A stretch of DNA of 20,673 bases from Pinguiococcus pyrenoidosus (GCA_019677205.1 JAAMXY010001857.1:1-20673), one strand, 5' to 3'. Counted from the stretch's first letter, positions 7,969 through 18,197 are shown. Numbers and translations are program-made. Notes: generated by a model not told the origin, from the letters alone.

Positions 7969-10900
7969 CTATGTACGACTGCCTGGCGCGCGACGTTGCT
8001 CAGTCATCTCCAGCTCTACCGCGTTCGCTTGCGGATCCAGCTGCGGCGTCGCCACGAGCTTCGAAACTTGGAAGACCATCTCGCACTCGCTCGGAACGTG
8101 AGCTGCTTCTTTGCTCGCGATCGCTGCGACGGTCGCATCGGGAAGCTTTGAGGCCGTGACAACCGGAGGACTATACTGGGCCGGCTGGAGTCCGTAGGCC
8201 GCGTCCTCTGTTGTTGGGAGGCTTTCCTCCGCTTCGCCGCTCTCGAGGCAGATGGCTCTTACACGATCAACGTACTCGCGATGCTCTTCTGGAGTCGCCA
8301 ATGTGGACCGGAGCGACGGAACGCTGTTCAGAAAGCTGCGCGTGCTGGTCTCCTTCCCGATCTCTTGAGCAGCTGCGCTGCGGCCGAAGACCCCGCTGAC
8401 AACGATGCTACGCAGCAGGGCATAGCGTCGATGAACCTCCTCGGTGTTGGCGCCGCCCATGCCTTTGATGGGATGCTCTTCGATGTGCAACCCGATGCGG
8501 AACAAGCGCTGGACGTCTCCTGCGCTGACGCCAGGGTACGAGCTGATTCTGGCCAGGGCGATGGCGCAGCTATCGAGCGTGATGATGTTGTCGCTGCAGT
8601 CTGCGATGGTCATGAGGATCTCTTGGGCGCCGTCCTGTGCGAGTCTCGAGACGCACTGAGGCTCTCGGGACAGGCTGCTTAGCGTAGCGGCGCACAGCTG
8701 GAGGCTGGCGTCGTCTCGACACTTGACGCACGCCTCCTGGCGGCACACCAGCTCGTGAAGCAGCGATACAACACCGTCGTGCGCCAGCTGCGCTCGCAAG
8801 CTGTCCCTGCCGGACAGACGGTAGCACGTGGCGAAGAGGACTCGGGCCAGTTCCGGGCGGATGGACAACATGCCGCTTCTGACAATGCCGAGGAGCTTCG
8901 GAATCACGGGCATGCTGGCCAAGGCGCTGTGGAACATCTCGTGGCGAGCCAAGTTTCCCGCGGCCACCGTGGCGTGCTGGATGATGTCCATGTCCAGGCT
9001 GCTTGGGGGATCCGCCACCATCTCGAGCATCTCGTACAGCAGCTCGACGCCGCGGTGCTCCAACAGCAATGCAAAGCTGCTCCTCGCCCAGCTGAGGTTC
9101 TCCATGGTGAGTGCGCAGAGACCCAAGACTCTCTTGGCACGTTGGCCGGCACGTTGGCCGGCGCGTCGCCCAGCGACTTCTTCCTCGCTGTTCCTTGAAC
9201 ACTTGAGTCGGGCGCCGACGTGCCGACACACCGCATGTAGCGCCGGAACGCAGCAGTGTTGCATCAACGCCTCTCGGTTGGCGCCGGAGATCGAAAAGTA
9301 GCAAAACGAGCGGGCAATCTGCTCCTGCAGCTCCCACGCTCTCCAGTCTCCGTCAACGCCGCACGACAAGGTGTGGTGGACTCCGTCGCGCAACATCGAG
9401 ATGAGAGCGGCCGTGGCGCCCTGGGACATTAGCATTCGCCGCAGACGGCTGTAGAAACTGGCGATCGCCAGAGCACCGCCCGCCCAAAGGCGTGCGTCTT
9501 GATTGGCACGACCGCAGAGATGCAGCAGTACGTCTAAAAAGTCGTCGTCGTCACCATCGCGACCAAGCGTCTCCACACACTTGCCATCCGCCACGAGCAG
9601 CAGCAGGCATCTTGCGCTGACGCGCTCGACGGCGGGGTCGCCAGAGACGCTCATGAGCTTTACGGCGGAGAGAATCCTGTTCCTCATGGCGGCACTCCTT
9701 GACGCGTCATCCTTGACCAAAGCATAGACGCCAAGCGCGCATTGGCGTCTGGGGACTGCTTGTTGCACGCGCATCATCTGGACACAACCCTGTGTGCACG
9801 ACGCGTGTCTCGCAATCTGGTGGCGGATCTGGGCAAACCGCACGAAGTGAGCGAAGAGGCAGATGGTCGTCTCCAGCAACGTCTCGGACGCGAACGCGCT
9901 GAGCTCCTTCAAGACCAGGTACGCGCGCTCTTCTACGGCAACATCGATGCAGTTCTCATCCACCAGCTGGCGCATCGCCATGGCCGCGTGGCGCTTGGTT
10001 TCCAAGCGGCTGCCGCGGACAAACAAGATGGTCATGAGCAACTGGAAGCCATCGTTGGCAACGATGGCCGCGCGGTTGGTTGGTACAATCGCAAGGTTCA
10101 ACAGCGCTTTGGCGCAGTTCCCTTGACATGCCTCGCTCTGGCTGTTGCTGAGCTCCGCGACTACGCTGAGGACGTCGTGCTCCAGTAGATACTCGTGCCA
10201 GGAACGCCGTGCCGTGAGATTGCAGACCATGATGCTGAAGACGTGGTTGATGCTGCGGTTGTCGTCGTCGTCGACGCTGAGCATCTGGTGCGCTACGTCA
10301 AAGACTTCAATGCGTCGCAGAATATCCACGCGTTCGTCCTTGTTGGACAGGTGCGCCAGCAGCGTGGCGCCGGCCACCAAGTAGTGACTCTCCTCTCGCC
10401 GCGCGACGAAGTCACAAGTATGGCGGGTGAGGCTCTCACAGCGATCCTCGCTAAGCAGATGGATCCTGGGGGCCAGCATCCCCATCGCCGTCATGAGCAG
10501 CTCATCCAGAAGGGGCTGGTGGTGCCGTTGAAGACAGTCGATGCAGACAAAAAGGTCGCGGACGTCAGGGTCTGAGAGGCACGTCAAATGCTGCACGACG
10601 CCGCAAACTGCGGCTGCGCAACTCTGGCGGACTTCTTCTGCTTCTTGCGAGCTCACTGTCAAGAGGACCTTGATGAGCCCGGCATCGATGGCCGCGACCA
10701 CGATGTCCTGAACGGCATTCGCCAACTTCTTGAGCATCCGAGACAAGGGCGGCAAGAATCGAGCGTCGCTCAGATGCATGGTGAGAGAGTTGAGCACGAC
10801 ACCGACGGCATTGCCGTTCAGTAGCGCCGATGTCATGATAGCGTCCGGCTCGCTCAACAAGAACACCATGCAATTCGCGCAGTGCCTTGCGGTCACGGCG

Positions 10901-13033
10901 TCGTCGCCGCAGCGAGGACAGAGATAGGTCAAGAGCCCGACGCCTCGGTGCTTCGCCAGCAACGACCGGGGGCAGTCCAAGTCCTGCGACAACAACGAAA
11001 TGCATCCTGCCGCGCGCTGCATGACGTTAGCGCTCGCGTTGGCTTTGGCTTTGGCTTTGGCTTTGGCTTTTGTGTCGGCGCGGGCATTGGCATTGGCGTT
11101 GGCGTTGGCGTTGGCATTGGCTTTGGCTTTTGCGTCGGCGTCTGCGTTGGCGTCTGCGGATGCGTCGGCGTCTGCATCGGCGTCGGCGTCGGCAGAGGTA
11201 TTCTCAGACGCTTCGTCCAAAGCCTTCAAGCAGTCGAGCACCAGCTCAATGAGGCCATCCTGCACCAACGCCTCCTTTCCGCGAGGGATGCTGCCGAGGG
11301 CCTCGCAGACGATGAGAACCAGCGCCGCCACGCGTGGATGAGCGCTCTGCTCCAGCAGCCCTCGCAGCAACTGCAGGAGCGTTGCTCGACTGGCTGCCAG
11401 ATCATTCCGAAGGCCAGGCGTACAGGAGATGTTGTTCAGCGTTGCCGCCACCATGATGGCCAAGTGTGCCTGGCGGAAAAGCCCGTCGCGCACCATGCCG
11501 AGGAGGAATGTGAGGACGCCGTCCCGTAGCATCCGGTGCCGCAGCGGATAGAACCTGCTCACGTTCAACAATGCGCGCACGACGATGCCCCGGGCGTCGC
11601 CTGCGGCCGCCGGTAGCGAGATGGAAAGGAGAGTCTTCACGACGCGCTCGAGACCGGCGTAGGCCGTGTCGACGGCCGCCAGGTTGAACAGAATCTGGAC
11701 GCCGAGTGCTTCCCACCCCGGCACTTTCATGAGCGTGGCGACGGCGGAGAGGCCCTGCTCCGCCACGATGACCCGCTCGCTGTCGTCCAGGAGGCTGAGG
11801 TGGAGCAGCACGACGGCGCAGGTGCTCAGCACCTTGCGGTCCAGATCCTTGGCCGCCTGCGCCACCATGCTGGACACAGCGCCCGCGACGCCCGCATCGA
11901 GCAGAGCGCTGGCGACGCGGCGGTCGCACGCCAGGATGTTCAAGGTGAGGAGGCAGACGCTCTTGGTCTGCGCCTCGGAGCGAGGCTCCTTGCAAAGTCT
12001 CACCAACACGTTGACGACGCCGTCCTTGATGAGCTGCTCGACGTTCTCCGACTTGTGGCACCACTGCATCAGCGTGTACGCCACTCTCCTGGAGCTTTCC
12101 CAGCTCTCTATCGTGTCTTTAGCAGTCTCGCCAAAGAGATGCTGCTGCTGTTGTTGTTGTTGTTGCTGTTGTTGTTGGTGCTGCTGCTGCTGCTGCTGCT
12201 CCGTATTGGAAGGGTCGGCGGCGAGCGCCAGGAGGCTCTCGTCGGTGGATGCTTGGCGCCGTCTGCCTCTTCCATGCCCTGAAGACGTGGTGTTCGCCGC
12301 GCTGCGTAGGCGGCCGCGGTACAGAAGCCCCGCGATGGCGAGACTGGTACCGAGCATGCGCGTCCCGAAGACATCTCCGCAGAACTTTCGCGGAAAGACC
12401 GTGTTCCCTTGGCCTTGCAGCTGCCGTCTCTTCCAAGCGGCCGCCACGTCCTTGCTGAACACGTCACCTTCTCGCCGATGAATCTCCACTTCCATCTCGG
12501 GCAGATTGGCGGACCTGCGCGTCGAGAGAAAAGCCTTGCGCAACTGCCATGACTCCGACCGCGGCTGATCGGCCGGCGAAGCCGCCGACGCCTGCGTCGG
12601 AGACGCTTGGCGGACGTCGAGTTCGTCCAAGATCACGCGCAGACGCTTGGTGTCATCTCTCCCCAAGCCCCTGCCGCAGCGCAAAGTCGTTTGTCTCCGG
12701 AGAAGCCTATGCCTGGAGGCTCTGTGGTGCCCCGCTTCCTGCAAAGGCATCTCGAGCCTTTTCAGAGGCTTTGCAGAGGCCTCCTGTGGGTATTGCTGTC
12801 TCAGTCTGGAGAGGTTTGCAACTCGCTTGTGAAGATGTTCTGGCCCCTCAAGTTGCTCACGCAGGCGCCGGAGCCGCCTCTCGCAGAGGGCTATTGAAGT
12901 TGTGGCACACAGAAGCTTTGCTCCGGTTGAAACCTCTGCATCGCCACGATCCTGAGAAGGAAGAAGGACTCTAGGAAGGCAGAAGAACTCAGAGTCCACG
13001 AGCGGTTGGACCGAGCGTTGCCAAGAGCGCCAT
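7969..13033 (-). CDS. Very large armadillo/HEAT-like repeat protein, unknown function
   Basis: A single open frame of about 5 kb encodes some 1,660 aa. From about residue 285 onward it consists of leucine/alanine-rich helical repeats of about 40 residues with armadillo character (for example NVEQLIKDGVVNVLVRLC, AVVLLHLSLLDDSERVIVAEQGLSAVATL split over two helices, and many LLNLA or LLNVS steps). Such superhelices bind proteins; no enzyme motif was seen. The arginine-rich N-terminal 250 residues look disordered. They are followed by a Gln/His tract (about 258-276), and an alternating X-Ala tract at about 593-648 interrupts the repeats. My model starts at ATG 13033 (GCCATGG context), with exon 13033-13000, a 64-nt intron 12936-12999 and exon 12935-7969, giving 1,666 aa. 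The donor is GTGGAC; a GTCCAA donor also keeps frame. Otherwise the first in-frame ATG in the main exon is at 12750 (1,593 aa). I do not recognise a named family member. Confidence 0.8.
11026..11193 (-). repeat. Hexanucleotide repeat coding for alternating X-Ala
   Basis: Within the armadillo gene the plus strand reads as runs of GGCTTT, GGCATT/GGCGTT and GGCGTC/TGCGTC hexamers. On the coding strand nearly every second codon is Ala (GCC, GCA, GCG or GCT), alternating with Asp, Asn, Lys and a few Ser, so the protein has Asp-Ala, then Asn-Ala, then Lys-Ala blocks over about 56 residues. Blocks of the same hexamer are contiguous, which points to stepwise slippage with later point changes. The opposite strand is also open here (Gly-Phe and Gly-Val dipeptides), a by-product of the period. 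Confidence 0.92.
12142..12198 (-). repeat. CAG/CAA repeat coding for a polyglutamine tract
   Basis: Nineteen consecutive codons encode six Gln, one His and twelve Gln, with a further His immediately after. CAG and CAA blocks are mixed, so the DNA is an imperfect rather than a pure trinucleotide repeat. The tract sits between the arginine-rich N-terminal region and the first armadillo-like helices, a common place for a flexible linker. Confidence 0.95.
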
Positions 13034-13585
13034 GGCGGTCACGTGCACAGCCTTGGCAGCCCACTTCTAGGGGTTCTGCCTATCCTTCTCAACGTTGCTG
13101 GGCTCACACATCTCACGTGGCGTCGGCGGTGCCGGAAGCGTCTCGGAACTTAGCGAAGCGTCTTTACCGGCCGTCCCGGACCAAAAAGTCCGCTGGTCCG
13201 GAGTACTGCATCCTGATACTGTAGTATATTCAAAGGTAGTATTAGGTAGTACATGAAGTAGATACTTGAGTACCTGATTGTACACCTCGAGCGTGTGAGG
13301 ACTGGGGAAAAGAGGAACTTCGCGCCATGTCTTTGGGCAGACGTTGCCGGGTGCGCATCTCGCGCTGTCCGAAATAAAGTCACATGCTCCCTCCTAGAAG
13401 TGCAGTAGTCTTTCATGGCCACAGGCTGACTTGCTAGGCGTGAAGAAAGGTGTGAACGAGGGCCACGCATCCACCTTCCCAATCCCGTGGCGGCCTTCCG
13501 ACGAACGAGCCAAGAGAACGGCAAAAGCCCGCTTGCAGGCAAAAGAATCGCTGTTCTCGAACGGCGACCCTCTCACACAGTCATC
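13034..13585. other. Spacer between armadillo gene and SPCS1
   Basis: These 552 bp separate two genes on the minus strand. They should contain the armadillo gene promoter and the SPCS1 3' end. Around 13200-13285 the sequence is AT-rich, with scattered TAGTAT/TAGTAC words and a small inverted repeat ATACT-GT-AGTAT at about 13217-13228. No coding exon or RNA gene was recognised. Confidence 0.45.
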
Positions 13586-14243
13586 CTAGTTGCTCTTGTT
13601 TTTCTTCTTCTTCTTCTGGCTGCTATTCTTGCTGCCACCGCCCCCTGCGAAAAGACGAGCAAAGCCACGCATGAGAACCTCGAGCATTGCCATTGCCATT
13701 GCCATTTCCCCCGCGGAGCCTCCACGATGGCACTTTCAGCACTCACCAGTCTTGCTGATGGAAGCAGGCTCCGCACCAGGAATGTGATCTAGCCACCGGA
13801 TCGGGTGGCGGTTGAACCACGGCCAGTCTGGCACGCAAAGCTGCGAAGGTTCCCGACAGCGTGTCAGTTCTCCGCTTCAATTCCAGTTCCAAAGCTCTTC
13901 TGGCTGAACGCACCAAGGTCGCCAAAGCGAGGCCGATGCCCCAACCGATCACAGTGGTCTGGAAATCCGCCTGGAAGAAGCCGATGATCCACGCGATGAC
14001 CTATGAAAAGGGTGTCAAACCCATAGTCCCCGAGAGAAGCGCCGATCCGAAGAGACGCTTTACCCCGAACACGATGATGATCCAGTAGTACATCAACTCC
14101 GACAATCTCTGTCCCTTATAATCCTGCAGGTCGAGATCAGGAATGCCGTGAGAAGACCCATCTGAAGGTGAAAGACGCGGCGCAAAAGCGCGAAGAGAGG
14201 GCAGACTTCGCAAACTTCAAACTGACGCCGCGAAAGTTACCAT
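13586..14243 (-). CDS. SPCS1: Signal peptidase complex subunit 1 (SPC12/SPCS1), 5 exons
   Basis: Small ER-membrane accessory subunit of the signal peptidase complex. Minus-strand exons are 14243-14241 (ATG only), 14123-14064, 14000-13914, 13840-13747 and 13644-13586, giving 100 aa. The N-terminus MDYKGQRLSE matches the family start. Two membrane helices lie at about 13-30 (YYWIIIVFGVIAWIIGFF) and 34-52 (TTVIGWGIGLALATLLCV). The family signature PDWPWFNRHPIRWLD follows, then a Gly-Lys-rich tail ending KKKKKNKSN. Both termini face the cytosol in known homologues. The first exon is uncertain: ATG|GTAACT at 14243 gives a one-codon exon and M-DYKGQ, while ATGGCG|GTAAGC at 14405-14400, with a longer intron, gives MA-DYKGQ. 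Both splice in phase 0 to the acceptor before GATTAT. The gene diverges from the DHX16-like helicase. Confidence 0.92.
13684..13706. repeat. Short (GCCATT)n run in SPCS1 last intron
   Basis: Four consecutive six-base units (GCATT/GCCATT) lie in the 102-nt intron 13645-13746. This is a minor microsatellite without apparent function. Confidence 0.7.
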
Positions 14244-14595
14244 CTTTCCCAGAGGTCGATCCGTCCACTCCCCGAAGCTCCACGATTCACCCTCTCCCGA
14301 ATTTTTGCCCAGCGCGGCGGTGCGGCGCAGGAGGCGGCAAGTTCACTCTGTTGGCGGCCTTGCGATTTCCGAGCCCCACGCGGGCACAAACACGCTTACC
14401 GCCATGGGATTGGCTGATGAAAATTTTGAATAAATATTATTCACAATGATTAAAGATGATTTTATGTATAATCCAAGAATCAATTTTTGTTTTCCTCAAC
14501 TTTGGACGGAAGATCGAAAGAGAGAGACACGGAGAGAGAGACGCAGAGAGAGAAAAAAGAGGTGCGCCGGGCCACAAGATCTGCCTGCGCCCATC
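14244..14595. promoter_or_regulatory. Divergent region SPCS1 / DHX16-like helicase
   Basis: This region holds both 5' ends. It includes the AT-rich block 14417-14480, in which TGAATAA-ATA-TTATTCA (14427-14443) is a perfect inverted repeat with 7-bp arms. A purine-rich GAGAGACACGGAGAGAGAGACG stretch lies at 14519-14550 in the helicase 5' leader. An ATG at 14446 is in frame with the helicase without an intervening stop, but its extension is compositionally unlike a protein and is probably untranslated. Confidence 0.5.
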
Positions 14596-17500
14596 ATGGG
14601 CGACACCGCGTGGGCTGCGCAGCGCCTCAAGAAGCTGCTCGGCGTGGCAGACGCCACCACGGTGGAGTTCGTGGTGGCCCTGTCGCGCAAGAAGAACGGC
14701 GAGCAGAAAGTGCTCAAAGCTCTCTGGGAAGATGTCTCTGCGGACCAGCGCGGCGAGGCCAGCGCGTTCGCGCGCGAATTGGTGCGTAGAACCCGCGTGG
14801 ATCGAATGCCAGAAGCCAGCGCCGGCGTGAGAGAAAGCAACGCGCAAGTGATGGCGCGCAGCGCCAGATACGAACTGGTGGCCTCCGACGAAGAGACCGC
14901 CGAAGCGCCGCGGAAGAAGGAGAAGAAGTCCAAGAAGCGGCGCAGACGACGCCGAGATGAGGACGATGGAGAGGACGACACGGTCGTGCGAAGTGCGGTG
15001 GAAGAGCGGCTGCTGGAGCGCGAGGCAGCCGAGCTGGCCGAGGTGGAGGCCAGCGAGGCGGGCGCGAAGGAGCGGGCCATGGACGAGGACATCCGGGAGC
15101 GAGACGAGTTTGTGGACCGCTTGATGCAGAGAGACGACGATCGCACGAAGAAGGCAACGCGCGGAGGCCTCTCGGCGCAGCAGGAAGCGGCGGTCAAGGC
15201 GCGGCAGGCGGCCGAGGCGGGGCGGCAGGGCCAGGAGATGAGCATCGGGCGGCTGCGAGAGATTAGTCGGCAGACGTACCTGAAGAAGCGCGAGGAGAAG
15301 GAGCTGCTGCTCGCGCAGATGGAGCTCGACGAGGAGGATCAGCTCTTTCAGGCGGCCTCGAAAACGCAGTACGAGGACAATCGGCTGAAGCTGAATGAAA
15401 AAGTCATCCGGATGGCCAAGGATCGGGATCGTTTTGAGATCCAGGACTCCGGCTACTCGATCCCCGACTTTGAAGAGGAGAGCGGCACGAAGCGGGAGAA
15501 GCGCTTGCAAGATTCGGATCGCTACAAGGAAGAGGAAGAGCTGAAGACCGAGCAGGAGGTTTGGGAGGAGCAGCAGGTCTACAAGTCCAAGCTGTCGCGC
15601 GGCGCGGCGGAATCGAAGAAGGACGAGTATGAGCTCATTCTAGAGGACGCGCTGGACTTTGTGTCCGAAGGGATGCTCGATCGGGAAAAGGTCCCGTCCC
15701 ACATTCGGCGGCTTCGCGTTAAGGAGGAGCCGAAGGACGAGGGCGACGGCGCGGATGGCGAGGCCGCGGAGGACGACGGGATCAAGAAGCCTTTGACCGC
15801 TCTCGAGCAGCTGCAGCAGGTCCGAAGATCCCTCCCCGTGTATCCGTATCGGCAGCACTTCCTGTCGGCGGTTCGGGACAACCAGGTCCTCGTTCTGGTC
15901 GGGGAGACCGGCTCGGGAAAGACGACGCAGATTCCGCAGTACCTCCACGAGGCGGGCTACTCGAAGGTCGGGAAGATCGGCTGCACGCAGCCGCGGCGAG
16001 TCGCGGCGATGTCCGTCGCGGCGCGTGTGTCGCAGGAGATGGGCGTCAAGCTGGGCCAGGAGGTCGGCTACAGCATCCGCTTCGAGGAATGCACCTCCGA
16101 GAAGACCATCATCAAGTACATGACGGACGGCATGATGCTCCGAGAGCTGCTGACCGAGCCAGACTTGGCCTCGTACAGCGCCATCATTGTGGACGAGGCC
16201 CACGAGCGGACGCTCCACACGGACGTGCTCTTTGGTCTGCTGAAGGACATCTCGCGGTATCGGGAAGACATCAAGCTGATCGTCTCCAGTGCAACGCTCG
16301 ACGCGGAGAAGTTTGCGGCCTTCTTCGACGACGCGGCCATCTTCATGATTCCGGGGCGGATGTACCCCGTGGAGATCCTGTACACCAAGGCGCCCGAGGC
16401 CGACTACCTTGACGCCGCGGTCGTCACCGTGTTGCAGTGTCACATCACGCAGCCGGTCCCCGGCGACGTCCTGGTCTTCCTGACCGGCCAGGAGGAGATC
16501 GAGACGGCCGTGGAGATGCTGCAGACGCGCACGCGGGGCTTGGGCTCTCGGATCCGGGAGCTTCTCATCTGTCCGATCTACTCGACGCTGCCGAGCGAGC
16601 AGCAGGCGAAGATCTTTGAGCCCACGCCGCCGGGGAGCAGGAAGGTGGTGCTGGGCACGAACATCGCGGAGACGAGTCTCACGATCCAAGGGATCTGCTT
16701 CGTGATCGACACCGGCTTCAGCAAGCAGAAGAGCTACAATCCGCGAACGGGCATGGAGTCGCTCATCGTGACGCCCATCAGCCAGGCCGCGGCGAACCAG
16801 CGATCAGGCCGGGCGGGCCGCACGCAGCCGGGAACGTGCTTCCGCCTGTACACCGCGTGGTCGTACCAGAACGAGCTGGAGCCGCAGCCCGTGCCGGAGA
16901 TTCAGCGAACGAACATGGGCAACGTCGTGTTGTTGCTGAAGTGCCTGGGCATCAACGATTTGCTCAACTTCGACTTCATGGACGCGCCGCCCTCCGAGAC
17001 GCTGATCCGCGCTCTCGAGCAGCTGTACGCGCTGGGCGCGCTGAATGACCGAGGAGAGCTCACCAAGCTCGGGCGGAAGATGGCCGAGTTTCCTCTCGAG
17101 CCGCAGCAGAGCAAGGCTGTCATTGCCTCGGAGAATTACGCCTGCGTGAAGGAGGTGGTGGCCATCATGTCCATGCTCAGCGTCAACAACGCCATCTTCT
17201 ACAGGCCGAAGGACCGCGCCGTGCATGCCGACAACGCCAAGCACAACTTCGCCCGGGGCGGCGGTGGCGACCACATGCTGCTGCTCCGGTGCTATGCCGA
17301 GTGGGCGGACACGGACTTCTCCACGCAGTGGTGCTACGAGAACTTTGTGCAGTACCGTAGCATGAACCGCGCTCGCGACGTGTACGAGCAGCTGGAGGGT
17401 CTGTGCGAGCGGGTCGAGATCGAGATGACGAGCAACCCCAACGACGTCGAGAACATCTGCAAGGCGGTTGCCGCGGGCTTCTTCTACAACACGTCCAAGC

Positions 17501-17775
17501 TCAGCAAGTCCGGCGAGTACAAGACGGTGAAGCAGCAGCACACGGTCTACATCCACCCGAGCTCCTGCATGGCGCGACTGGAGGAGCCGCCCCGGTGGCT
17601 CATCTACCACGAGCTCGCCTTCACGACGAAGGAGTACATGCGGCAGGTGTCCCCCATTCAGCCGCAGTGGCTTCTGGAGATCGCGCCGCACTTTTACCAG
17701 ACCAAGGAGCTCCAAGACTCGCGAACGAAGAAGATGCCCAAGGTCGCTGGTGCGGCGGCACAGAAGGTGGTCTGA
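14596..17775 (+). CDS. DHX16: DEAH-box pre-mRNA splicing RNA helicase, Prp2/DHX16 type
   Basis: ATP-dependent RNA helicase that remodels the spliceosome before the first catalytic step. Single exon, 1,059 aa from ATG 14596, close to the human length. The N-terminal 390 residues are charged and probably helical, with a Lys/Arg-rich run near residues 106-120 and [10 protein letters not shown] and [10 protein letters not shown] segments of the DHX16 type. The helicase core follows: GETGSGKT (436-443, motif I), [13 protein letters not shown] (Ia), DEAH (533-536, motif II), SAT (565-567, motif III), FLTGQEEIE (IV), [10 protein letters not shown] (V) and QRSGRAGR (735-742, motif VI). The winged-helix, ratchet and OB-fold regions run to [24 protein letters not shown] split across the last 60 residues. 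Prp2 is favoured over Prp16, Prp22 and Prp43 by the N-terminal region and the C-terminal [14 protein letters not shown] block. SLU7 lies just downstream on the same strand. Confidence 0.96.
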   Translation: MGDTAWAAQRLKKLLGVADATTVEFVVALSRKKNGEQKVLKALWEDVSADQRGEASAFARELVRRTRVDRMPEASAGVRESNAQVMARSARYELVASDEETAEAPRKKEKKSKKRRRRRRDEDDGEDDTVVRSAVEERLLEREAAELAEVEASEAGAKERAMDEDIRERDEFVDRLMQRDDDRTKKATRGGLSAQQEAAVKARQAAEAGRQGQEMSIGRLREISRQTYLKKREEKELLLAQMELDEEDQLFQAASKTQYEDNRLKLNEKVIRMAKDRDRFEIQDSGYSIPDFEEESGTKREKRLQDSDRYKEEEELKTEQEVWEEQQVYKSKLSRGAAESKKDEYELILEDALDFVSEGMLDREKVPSHIRRLRVKEEPKDEGDGADGEAAEDDGIKKPLTALEQLQQVRRSLPVYPYRQHFLSAVRDNQVLVLVGETGSGKTTQIPQYLHEAGYSKVGKIGCTQPRRVAAMSVAARVSQEMGVKLGQEVGYSIRFEECTSEKTIIKYMTDGMMLRELLTEPDLASYSAIIVDEAHERTLHTDVLFGLLKDISRYREDIKLIVSSATLDAEKFAAFFDDAAIFMIPGRMYPVEILYTKAPEADYLDAAVVTVLQCHITQPVPGDVLVFLTGQEEIETAVEMLQTRTRGLGSRIRELLICPIYSTLPSEQQAKIFEPTPPGSRKVVLGTNIAETSLTIQGICFVIDTGFSKQKSYNPRTGMESLIVTPISQAAANQRSGRAGRTQPGTCFRLYTAWSYQNELEPQPVPEIQRTNMGNVVLLLKCLGINDLLNFDFMDAPPSETLIRALEQLYALGALNDRGELTKLGRKMAEFPLEPQQSKAVIASENYACVKEVVAIMSMLSVNNAIFYRPKDRAVHADNAKHNFARGGGGDHMLLLRCYAEWADTDFSTQWCYENFVQYRSMNRARDVYEQLEGLCERVEIEMTSNPNDVENICKAVAAGFFYNTSKLSKSGEYKTVKQQHTVYIHPSSCMARLEEPPRWLIYHELAFTTKEYMRQVSPIQPQWLLEIAPHFYQTKELQDSRTKKMPKVAGAAAQKVV

Positions 17776-17838
17776 GCGCTGCTTCCTTTGCTACGTCGTC
17801 GAAGCGTTTGGCTGACTTGCAGGGAGCCTTCACCTGAC

Positions 17839-17859
17839 TGTGCCAGGACGCCTGGCACA
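17839..17859 (+). other. Perfect 9-bp inverted repeat after DHX16 stop
   Basis: TGTGCCAGG-ACG-CCTGGCACA has nine perfectly paired positions with a 3-nt loop, 64 nt after the stop codon. In RNA it would form a stable stem-loop in the helicase 3' untranslated region. It is not followed by a U-run, so it does not resemble a bacterial-type terminator. Confidence 0.8.
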
Positions 17860-17868
17860 ACCCAACCA

Positions 17869-17937
17869 TGATAATAATAATACAAATAATAATACTAATA
17901 GTAAGAAGAAGAAGAAGAAGACAGAAGAAGACGAAGA
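17869..17937. repeat. AAT-rich then GAA-rich microsatellite
   Basis: An imperfect AAT/ATA repeat at 17869-17911 passes directly into an imperfect GAA/GAC repeat at 17912-17937. Both are simple slippage repeats between genes. Confidence 0.85.
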
Positions 17938-18096
17938 ATAGCAGTAGCAATAGACGTCGCAGAGGAAAGATAGCTGTCATGGTCACATTCGTTGTCTCTC
18001 GTTGTCTTGCGCCAGCGCCTTTTCAAGCATCCACTCTTGAGGCAGGGTAGGAACCTCCTATGCATCGGCGCATCGCAAGCAAACGAGCCCGCAACC

Positions 18097-18123
18097 AGAA
18101 GAAGAAGAAGAAGAAGAAGAAGA
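18097..18123. repeat. Perfect GAA trinucleotide run
   Basis: Nine uninterrupted three-base AGA/GAA units lie about 195-220 bp upstream of the SLU7 start. It is simple sequence, possibly part of the promoter or leader. Confidence 0.9.
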
Positions 18124-18177
18124 CTGTATATCACATATAAAACCCCGCGAAAGTCGGAAAAAAAACAGCCAAAAAAG

Positions 18178-18197
18178 AACAAAACAAAACAAAACAA
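18178..18197. repeat. AAAAC pentanucleotide run
   Basis: About four AAAAC units in a row lie in the A-rich SLU7 upstream region (18155-18200). This is low-complexity sequence, likely in the leader. Confidence 0.8.

Noticed and set aside
10882-11529. Plus-strand frame with Gly-Phe/Gly-Val dipeptides
   Set aside because: It is the reverse-strand reading of the hexanucleotide repeat in the armadillo gene; the flanking sequence is not protein-like.
12751-12999. Start of the armadillo protein at a GTG at 12999
   Set aside because: GTG is not a plausible start for a eukaryotic nuclear gene. The frame is open there, but the start is better explained by a short first exon at 13033 or by the ATG at 12750.
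14446-14595. Fifty-codon N-terminal extension of the helicase from ATG 14446
   Set aside because: The extension lies in AT-rich and GA-rich promoter-like sequence and has no match to the family start. ATG 14596 fits the family length.
14437-17715. Several antisense frames of 250-357 codons across the DHX16-like gene
   Set aside because: They mirror the codon bias of the sense helicase, contain no domain signatures and overlap a well-identified gene.
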